Below, piece by piece: positions 45,437 through 55,322 of a stretch of 64,000 nucleotides of DNA. A program made the translations under genes and the position numbers. The stretch spans positions 365,001 through 429,000 of the forward strand of contig JAFEMH010001233.1 in NCBI GenBank assembly GCA_022495995.1, in the 5' to 3' direction. Below the pieces are notes generated by a model. It made no database searches, was not told where the DNA came from, and was given only the letters and a program-made list of their open reading frames with translations. Position 1 is the first letter of the stretch, and each line of letters opens with the position of its first letter. This stretch comes from Adenophora triphylla var. japonica. Taxonomy: Eukaryota > Streptophyta > Magnoliopsida > Asterales > Campanulaceae.

Positions 45437-45640
45437 TATAGGTTTTGGTAAAAGGAAAACTCAATTGTATTAATCTTTGAGATAATATTTATACATGAGT
45501 AAACCTAAGACTCCTACATAAACTAGAAAAAGGAAATAGTAATTAAATATGACTACATATCTAAACCAAGTAGAAAAGAAGATCATGTATGATCTCTATT
45601 GATATTAGGAAAGAAGATCACGTAGGATCTCTATTGTTAT
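45437..45640 (-). repeat. 3' LTR of Ty1-copia element C (minus strand)
   Basis: Positions 45437-45565 match 49365-49493. On the minus strand a polypurine tract CTTAAGGGAGCG (45639-45652) precedes it. AATATCAATAGAGATC and TGATCTTCTTT units are repeated in 45570-45635. The exact start is uncertain. Confidence 0.65.
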
Positions 45641-48600
45641 TACGCTCCCTTAAGATGGACGACCGGTTAGTAAGTCCAATCTTGGAAATTAACTCCAGAA
45701 ATCTCGACCTTGGTAATGATTTGGTGAGGGCATCCGCAAGTTGGTCTGTTCCCGAAATATGAGAGACACGTAGGTTGTTGTTTTGAACTTGTTCACGAAC
45801 AAAATGATAGTCAAGACCAAGATGCTTCATTTTGGAGTGAAAAACAGGATTTGCAGCTACATATGTTGCACCCATATTATCACAGTAAATGGTGGGCGGT
45901 ATCTTGACAGGAACATGTAATTCACTCAACAAATTTTGTAACCACAAGACCTCTGCTGTAGTGGGTCAGCAATGTACTCTATACTCGGCTTCATGAAGGA
46001 TCGGCCAATGTTTTACATTTGCGAGAGCTCCATGGCATAGGATTACGACTAAGGTATACAATGTAACCTAGTGGAGATATAATCATCCCTATCTCCCACC
46101 CGCCTCCGCATCTATAAAAGCGAGCAGTAAGTGGAGTCACGTCGTATGAAGAGACCATGAGTGCTTGTACCCACCAAATAACACAAAACTCGTTTTAAAG
46201 CAGCCCAATGTAAATTAGTCGTACAGTGCATAAATTGAGACAACCGGTTTATAGCAAAAGAAAGATCACACCTTGTTAGGGAAAGATACTGAAGTGTGTC
46301 AAGTATGGCTCTGTATTCAGATGGATTCGGAATGGGCGAACCACCATGAAGTGTCAGTGGCGGATGAGGCACCATAGGTGTAGGCACCGGTTTGGCGTCG
46401 AGCATACTTGTTCGGGTAAGAAGGTCCTGAACGTACTTGTGTTGACTGAGAAACAAGCCATGAGTGTGTGGAAGGACTTCAACACCAAGGAAATATGATA
46501 AATCCCCAAGGTCTTTTAGGAAGAATCGAGAAGAGAGCTGAGAAATAAACCTGTCCACCATAGATTTGTCGGATCTAGTAATAATTATGTCATCAACATA
46601 CACCACGACATACAATAAATGATGTGCATCTCGAAGAATAAACATAGAAGTATCAGAGACACTATTCGAAAAAACAAGTGTCATGAGATATGTTTTGAGT
46701 TCAGTATACCAAGCCCGTGGTGCTTGTTTGAGACTGTAGATTGTCTGACGGAGTTTACACACATGAGTAGGTTGAGTAGTACTGACAAAACCTGGTGGTT
46801 GGGCCATGAAAACATCCTCATGAAGGGTTCCTTGTAAGAATGCATTATTTATATCCACTATACGTAGTGACCAGCCATGTACTCTTGCAAGAGACAAGAT
46901 GGTGCGAATGGTGGCCGGTTTAATAACGGGACTAAATGTCTCAGAATAATCTAACCCGAGACGTTGATGGAATCCTTTAGCAACCAAACGAGCCTTATGA
47001 CGATCAATAGACCCATCTGGGTGATATTTAGTCCTGAAAATCCATTTGCACCCAATCAAGTTCTGAGACGAAGTAGATGGAACGAGATCCCAGGTGCTGT
47101 TGCGAAGAAGTGCCACATATTCGGACTGCATGGCTGCTCGCCATTCAGGTATTTTTAGTGCCTGAGTCACAGTTGTCTGCCAGCTGGTAGAGAGGAGGAA
47201 AGGGTGGCTTAGAGATTTAATTTTTGGATAGGCTTTGTGATGTTATTCTGAAGTCTGGTTCGACGGCCTCTGCTTGCGGCAGGGTGTGAATCAAGTGGGG
47301 ATGGGGCTGCTGGAGAATCGGCAGTGTATGGTGTTGGGCTGGAGGATGAAGAGGAACTCAGGGAGGCTGATTCGGGTGGGGTAGTGGGGGATTCGATCGA
47401 GGAGGTTGGAGATTCAGTATGATTATCAGTTGGTGCGGCTGGTTCAGGTGCGGCCAGGATAGTGTGGGTTGCTGCCGTGTTGTGGGGATTCGGGTGGTGG
47501 ACTAGTGTAGGAACATGGAAAGTGCACCACGTATTAACAGTAGAAGTAGGATTAGAGAGGGGACTGGCGGTAGGAGTAGAGAACGAAAATTGTGTTTCCA
47601 CAAATTTGACATGTCGGGACACAAATATCTTGGAGGTTTTAGGTTCCAAACAATAATAAGCACTCTGGGTCGGTGAGTAGCCGACGAAGACACAAGGTGC
47701 GGATTTAGGATCAAGTTTGTGACTGGTGTACGGACGAAGCCAGGGATAACAGAGACATCCAAAGCTCCGGAGTTTGAGATAATTGGGATGATGACCAAGT
47801 AGAGTGGAGTAGGGAGATGCAAGCTTGAGTGTAGGCGTGGGCATGTGATTGATGAGATATGAAGCAATGACAAAGGCTAGAGTCCAGTATTTCGATGGCA
47901 TATCAGCATGTGACAGGAGAGACAAGCCAGTCTCAACTATGTGTTGATGATGGCGTTCGGAGTAACCATTGTGTTCCGGAGTGTGAAGAGGGGACGTGAG
48001 ATGAGTAATGCCATGAGCGATAAAAGTGGAGCGAAGACCAATATATTCGCCATCGTTATCACTGAAGATAGTGATAATGAGACGTTTGAAAAACTTTTCC
48101 ACAAGGTTTTTGAAATTGATGAAAACAAAGATAACATCATTTTTATGTTTGAGGGGATACAACCAAATATATTTGTAGTGGTGATCAACGAAAATTTTGT
48201 AATATTTAAAACCATCAAATGAGTGCAGGGGGGAGGTCCAAACATCACTATATAAGACATCCAGAGGTCCAGAAGACGTAATAGTATTATTTGAAAAGGT
48301 CAATTTATGACTCTTATTGCAGTTGCAAGAATTGCAATAAAACGAGGAACAACTCGGAATATTTAAATGAAAAGAGTTACTAATGTGACGTAAAATACTA
48401 GAGGAAGGATGTCCTAGTCTATGATGCCAAATAGCGGTGTTGGAGAGAGACACGGAGTTGATTACTGGTGGAGAGACACGAACAGCAGACTGGGTAGGAA
48501 GCCATTCGTAGATGCCAGATTTAGCCTTGCCGTGAAGAAGGATAGTGCCCGTTTGAAGCTCCTTCACATGAAAAGAATCAGATGAGAAGAGAATAGAGAC

Positions 48601-49290
48601 ATTGTTATCACGACAAAATTTGGAAATAGAGATTATATTACGAGACACAGTGGGGACGTGTAAGACATGATTAAGGGTAAAACAATGAGAAGGAGTAGAG
48701 AGGGAGGTAGAACCGATATGGGAGATGTGAAGGCCCGAACCATCACCAATGAGCAACTCCTCTATGTCGTCATACGGAGAGTGAAGAGCTAAGTTGTTGA
48801 GGTCGTGAGTAACATGATCGGTGGCGTCGCTGTCAAACAACCAAGTTGGAGGTGGATTGTGGTTTGTAGTTGTTGTATAGGCACGTGGATTGGATGGGGT
48901 TGGGTTGCGGTTTGGTGGCCGAGTAGGGTTGGGGTTATAGTTGGCATTGTTGGAGGTGGATGGTGTTGGGAAGGTGGCATTAGGGTAGACTTGGTGGACG
49001 CGAGGGCATTGGTTTAGGAAGTGTTCGAAATTTCGGCACCACTGGCAACGACCTCTGTAATTACTGGGGTTAGGGCTGGAAGGGGGTGGCTAGGGTTTGC
49101 GGTGTAACCTATATTTGCCGAGGTGTTGGTGGTGGTGGATTTGTTGTTCGATTGGTGGGTGTTCTGTTTGCATATTGGACAGAGGCTGGGAAGGTGTGGG
49201 CAAGGTTGACAACAAGGGTTTGTCTGGTTCTGCAGAATTTGGTAGGTGATTATCAGCAACGGCGGCCATAGTTAAGGGTTTGCAACGGCG
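45618..49290 (-). pseudogene. Ty1-copia C (Ale/Retrofit-like) with gag deleted
   Basis: On the minus strand from about 49271: a short leader; a CCHC knuckle CQWCRNFEHFLNQC (near 49030); a protease with FDSDATDHV, where the usual DTGA reads DSDA; GAG-pre-integrase IWHHRLGHPSSS and an integrase core (47209-48840); a reverse transcriptase with VVYVDDIIITRSD (46112-47170); and RNase H (45618-45947). The capsid part of Gag is missing. Stops and frameshifts lie near 49093, 47200, 46111 and 45960-46060. Non-functional. Confidence 0.88.
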
Positions 49291-49307
49291 GCCATAGTTA
49301 AGGGTTT
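49262..49307. repeat. Short tandem duplication in copia C leader
   Basis: GCCATAGTTAAGGGTTTGCA occurs twice, about 25 bp apart, duplicating a candidate start codon on the minus strand. Confidence 0.8.
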
Positions 49308-49352
49308 GCAGTGCCGGTTTATAGGAGAGAAAAGAAAAAAAAATCAGATCTT

Positions 49353-49364
49353 GCTCTGATACCA
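49353..49364 (-). other. tRNA-Met primer-binding site of copia C
   Basis: Minus strand TGGTATCAGAGC directly adjoining the LTR. Confidence 0.85.
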
Positions 49365-49493
49365 TATAGGTTTTGGTAAAAGGAAAACTCAATTGTATTG
49401 ATTTTTGAGATAGTATTTATACATTAGTAAACCTAAGACTCCTACATAAACTAGGAAAAGGAAATAGTAATTAAATATGACTACATATCTAAA
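49365..49493 (-). repeat. 5' LTR of copia C, outer end truncated
   Basis: Matches 45437-45565 at nearly every position, then stops abruptly at a rearranged junction. The ~75 bp expected from the other LTR are missing. Confidence 0.7.
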
Positions 49494-49574
49494 TTTGACG
49501 CTTGTACTAAGATGCACATGAAAAAAAAATCAGATCTTGCTCTGTTATTACTTTGGCCCGATTCATGAGTCCTA
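49494..49574. repeat. Rearranged junction with templated duplications
   Basis: TTTGACGCTTGTACTAAGATG (also at 49591-49611) is followed by AAATCAGATCTTGCTCTG, a copy of 49341-49358 from the copia C leader, then about 30 bp of filler. Confidence 0.75.
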
Positions 49575-49745
49575 GCTCTGAAAGGAATTTGACGCTTGTA
49601 CTAAGATGCACATGAAATTTCTTGTCAAGAAAGCAATCTCACAATGAAAATAGGAAGACAACAGTGCTTAGTCCAAACTAAGAAACCTGACCAATAAGTG
49701 AAGAACAGAATCGATGATTGAAAAGGATGGGGGATTGGAGATGTC
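49575..49745. repeat. Segment also present at 34255-34447
   Basis: Same blocks in the same order as the left copy (AAAGGAATTTGACGCTTG, CATGAAATTTCTTG, TCAAGAAAGCAATC, ACAGTGCTTAG). It lies about 270 bp beyond the stop codon of the exonuclease gene. Confidence 0.75.
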
Positions 49746-50010
49746 CAAGCTGAGTTTGCTACAACAACGATGAAACAGAAGAAAATATTTTAAAAAAAAA
49801 ATGTATAGCACAATGTAAAACATTTTTAAAAAATGTAAAAAGAAAAGATTTCTTACATAAGTTATTAAAGTTTTACTTGCACTACTAAATATTTTACATT
49901 ACATTTTAGTACAAAAATATTGGTACAAACATCGCGGATTTATTCAGTAAGACGGACGATACAATGACATAAAAAAAGGTGTTTTTATGGAGCAACAAAA
50001 TTAAGAGTCT

Positions 50011-51201
50011 TCAAGCTGCATTTAGGTTACAAACATCGATGAACTTCTGTACAGCATTGTGGTATTGAGTTCCCTGCAATTGTATGCACAAAAAACATGT
50101 TACTCATCCTATTAAAATGAACCATGTGATAATTTGCATCTGAAGAAAAACACTCGTACGAGTCAAAATTTCAGACGAAGTCTGATACATTTCGGTGGAT
50201 ATCCGATCCTTAACCAAATACTCCGTATAACATTGAAGCAATTTATTTACAACCCAAATTGCTGAAGCTACAAGTCCATTGGATATAGTGGCATGCCGGT
50301 AAGATAACAGGAAAGAAACCACTTGTGTTAATTTGGCATGCAACAATGTCCATTCAATTCCACAACCTTTTCGTATAAATTCCATTCCATGATTCTGTAA
50401 ATAGCATGGAAAGGAATCACATTTCTTTCTGTACCAAACAAGCACTCAAAGGTTTAAATACCTTTCCCAGAAGAATAGTGGTCTTAACAATGAAAATAAC
50501 GAGTGACATTTTTCCATTACATATCCCTCAATGCAGTGGTGAAGCCACAGCCACTCTACGGGGTCACATGATCCCCTTGATTTTGAAATTATGTCATTCT
50601 AGTACCTATAAATTTGGAAAATGTGTCTTGTAGACCACTAAAATAATAATGCTATTAATCTTGACCCCCTTTACTTAATGCAAAAATTACACTATACTCC
50701 CTCTGTCCCAACTAAAGTTTCACCTTTACCCAAAAGGACTTCCCATTACAACCTTCACCTTTCCTAAAATGGTAAAAAATATGGGCCCCACTTGTCAACC
50801 TTACTCACTTATTCCAATCAACACACTTAAATTGTGGAGCCCACTTGTCAATCTCATTCACTTTTTCCCCTCGCACATTTAAATTGTGGGCCCCACTTGT
50901 CAATCTCACTCACTTTTCTCTACTCACAATTGCATGGACTGAGTGCTGCTTTATAACAAAGAAGCGCAAGACAGTTTAGTCGGTCATTTTGCTTTATTCC
51001 ATCATATTCCAAAGCCAAAAAATAGTGAGCCTTTGACTTAATCGAAAATGATGGATGTAACAACAACTATCACGACACTTATTAAGGTTCCTTTTGATGT
51101 AAGGATTTGAACTTGTTTAAACCTAGCAATGGGAGTCTTTTGTTTGATAATGCTCACATTGCATAATATAGTGTATGACTATGGACTTCCTTGCCATAAT
51201 G

Positions 51202-51261
<60 letters not shown>

Positions 51262-54200
51262 CCTCCGTCCCATTCGAAAGTTAAAAAAAATGAAGTGGTT
51301 CAAGAATTAAGGAAAAGGTGAAAAATGTGATGTGTTGCGAGTGTAAATAGTTGGGTAGGAAATAATTAGTAGATAATTGTTGTGAGTATGACATGTGGGG
51401 CCAACAAATAAAGAAGAAATAAAAAAAAAATCCATTTTTGAATTTTGAACTTTCAGTGTGATTAGTTTTTTTGAACAAAAGTATCATTTTAATGAAATTT
51501 GGCTAAGATATAATGTATAATTAAGTTAAACACTAACATTAAAATTTGTAAAATTTGTATAAATGAAATCAACTCACTCCTTTTCTTTTTTCAATTCTTC
51601 TTGTCGTATCCGACTGAGAAACTAGGTGTCGGGTACGGATTTCATACCCACGTCGGTGTCGTGTCGGACACGGGTACTTCTGCATATTTGAAGAGTCCGA
51701 GTAACATAGGCCGGGGCAGAAGGAGTAGTATTTTCTTGACCCTCATTTGATCTAAATTGAATTACTAATTAATGTAATTTTCTATCACAACATTAATCTT
51801 GACCCCCTTGCAAAAAGATTCTAGCTTCGCCACTGCCTCAGAATACTCGTATGAACAATGGGCACCTCCATGAGGGGAAGTTGGGCTTGGAGACATAAGC
51901 CACAAGATTCAAAGGCCAGAGACCTAGATAGCTAGACTATAAAGAAGAGAACTGTACTTTCCTATACGAAATATTAGACATATTGCTGCCATGTCTTAAT
52001 AAAAAGGAACCATTAACAGATGTCTATCATGCCAATTCTAAAGCCTCAATGCTACTAACATTATCCTCACCAACAACTAGTAAAGAAAACAAGGTAACCC
52101 TTTTTTTTCCTTGGTTTCAAGAATGCTATGATCCCTGTGGAGCTTTGCTTCCAGGCATAAACCTAGCAAAAAGTAAAGGTTTCTGGGAAACTTACCCAAA
52201 TATGACATGAATTACCCCGACACTGAAACTGCATGCAGAGAATATGTACAAAGAGTACTTGACACTGATCTTTATCAGGACAAAACAAATGGGGAGTGAA
52301 AATTGTTCTCAAAAATCACATACCTCCCAGTAAAGTTGGTTGCAGTCCATGCACTGCCAAAACTCTAGATTCTTGTTAAACAAGCAATTAGGGATCACTT
52401 GGAATCCTTTAGCTGCTTCAATAGCCTCTTCAGTTGAGAGTGGCTTTTGGATGAACATGCCGTTGCATTTAGTGCACCTTGACATTAGTTGATTCACATT
52501 AATTTCCAATTGGAAAGCTTTGACTACCTGCAAATTAACAATAACTTAAACCTCCAAAAAACTATCGAACCCCTTTACAAGAAAAAATAATTCTTTAATT
52601 GTTATATAGTACTCCATCCGTCCCAGAAAGTTAGTCTCACTTTAATTTTGGTAGTCAACTTGATTGAACTTTGACTGCAAGTTCAAGAGAAATGAACTAT
52701 CGCCCAATGAAATTCCAATATGAGAAAATGTAAAATAGATTAACTTGTAAAAGCAATGGAGCCATAAAAAGATATTGAAATGATGGGTCTCAGGGAAGAA
52801 ATCTTAAATTTAAATAAGATGCAAAATTTTAAAGGGAGGGCAATAGTGCAATTAGTTGCAAATTCAGTTACCTCAACGAGCTGTTGATTTTTAAGAAGTT
52901 CTTTCACTTTGTATATTTGATTATTTATCACATAACCATATCTCTTAAGCTTGCTATCGCGCGTTAAGAGCACCCTCTTCTCTTTGTAAGCTTGCTCTAT
53001 CAAGTCCCTGATACAAAAACCATGTACCACTCAAATAAATGGGGTGGTAAGCTTTTTTAGAAGATTATATTTATGTATATATATATATCTACATATATAT
53101 ATATACACACACACTCATACAGACACACATATATATGTATGTATATCTATGTGTGTATACACATGTATATATATGTATGTGTATGCATATACTCCGTATA
53201 TCGCATTTTGCTTTTCAGTATTGTAATTTCTTTGTGCAAAAATGGAAGTAAAACCTGCTACTCGGCTTTCTCGAATTTGGTACAGCAGCATCTATTCCAA
53301 CACATCTTAAATGTTTAGCCAAGCCTTCCACCTAAGTAAATGTTTGTATTGACATGATTAAACTGTACAGTAAATATACGTTTTAGACCTCTAATACCTA
53401 GAAAATAGGCTACCACTTACCATCACATCACATAGGAACTTAGGGCAACCATCACCGCCTAAAGAACGATCCCATGGTGGTGGACCTTGCCAATCATCCA
53501 CATCATTTATTTGCCTTTCTTTGGATATCAGCTCAGCACAAGACTGTCTTTTATTTTTATTTTTGGATATTTTAGGCTTTGTATCTGATTCTTTCAACAC
53601 GATTTTGTCACAATAATTTCTCACAATCTGCAAGAGGCTGTTATTCATCGGAATGGTATTTATAAATAACTCCCTCAATGTTACTTCCTCGGTAATGGCT
53701 TGAACATCCTCATTACAACCACTAGGTTCTTTCAGAACTTGAACATCCGATTTTGACAAATCGAGTTCTGAGACATTGTGAAACAAATTTCCTGCAATAA
53801 CCCAACCAACAAAAGTACAAAGAATTACAAATCCGGGGATTTTTTTAAAGAACTTCTTTCATTTTAAGGTGACACGATACGAGTATAACAGCTACATGCT
53901 TTAACTTTAGAGTCATCAATACAACATTATAAAAAGATACATGCTTAAGTTTTTATAGTCTTCCATAAACACATTATAAGATTTTATGCTATTATGTTAA
54001 AAGCACATAGCCATGTGGATCCGATCTGTCACAAACGAATATCATGGAATCATACATGCAATTGACTGGCACTTTTCACTTTAGTGTCACAGACTTAGCG
54101 TTTTAGTCCCAAATATAACTCAATTTGCGCAGCACTAAGGCAGATCCTTTAGCCTTAGCCAGCAGCCTTCCAGTGCAACCTCACAATGTCGACACAACTA

Positions 54201-54320
54201 GTGCCAACCCAGGTTGTGACATTTACTACTGCCCACTAGGCAACCCGGGCCACACCTATTTGAAGATACAACATTGGGAATAAAAGAACACTGAGAGACC
54301 AAATAAGTAAATAACTACTA

Positions 54321-54362
<42 letters not shown>

Positions 54363-55258
54363 CTCTGGAGACCAAAAAATGTAAGCAAAATACTGAGTCG
54401 AAAAAAGAGCTCTCAATAAACCAAAGGAGTAAACAAGCATTAGTTAATTTTTAAGATGCTGATTAAAAGACGAGGTTCATCCTTTTTAGTCTCTATTTCC
54501 TTAACCTCTAAAATTCAAGAATATTCTATACATATCTAACATATTCTCTCACTCTAAATTACACCATCTCTATTAATATACAAGAAAAATTCCACCAATT
54601 TTAAGAACATTCCACACAATAAACTCATTAACATTCAAGCAAACACTAAGACCAATCGAGGGAGCTCTAGAGTCCAGAAGACTCCATCATATTCCAAGAT
54701 GCTAAGACAAACTAGAGAACTCCAAACACTGTTCTTCCACAAGTGTCCCATGTAACATTCATATCAAAACTCTCTGCAACACAAGCCATGACATTAGGTG
54801 ATAATAGAATAATAGATCCCAAGTTTGGCTCCACGATCTCCTCATTGTTATAGCATAATAACGGAATTGCAATTTTCTATGCTTTTACATTACCATTGGC
54901 AAACGCTACCAGAAACAAGGCCACACTTGAACATTCGAACAAACATATTCCATAATTTATCCATGACAGTTTTACCAGACATGCTTTATGACAGATTCAA
55001 AATATTATACTACACAAACCTTCACCGAGGACTTTGAGCAAGAAGACATTAAATATCTCAATCAAACAATATGCATCTATAGCTGCATAAGTCATTTGCT
55101 CTTCTGTAAGGGGGCGACTTGACCAATCACTGCATTGAAGCTCCTAGAAGAATATATAAACTCCTTCAAATTCTTGAAAATGTATTTATTCATGTGATCA
55201 TTAAAAAAAGCCCATATCTCTAAAGGAGGAGACGTTCATCTACATAAATATATAAGAA

Positions 55259-55322
<64 letters not shown>

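Larger units (their letters stand above)
50534..51835. mobile_element. hAT-Tip100-like element in intron 7 of the exonuclease gene
   Basis: CAGTGGTGAAGCCACAG and its inverse CTAGCTTCGCCACTG bound the element, and AATCTTGACCCCC occurs near both ends. Flanks CCTCAATG and CCTCAGAA share the first five bases of a possible 8-bp duplication. It contains MITE ends (50695, 51259) and an (AT)n run. No transposase. Confidence 0.6.

Noticed and set aside
54100..54360. Possible SINE ending in the 35-base poly(A)
   Set aside because: I could not find tRNA-like A and B boxes or flanking duplications.
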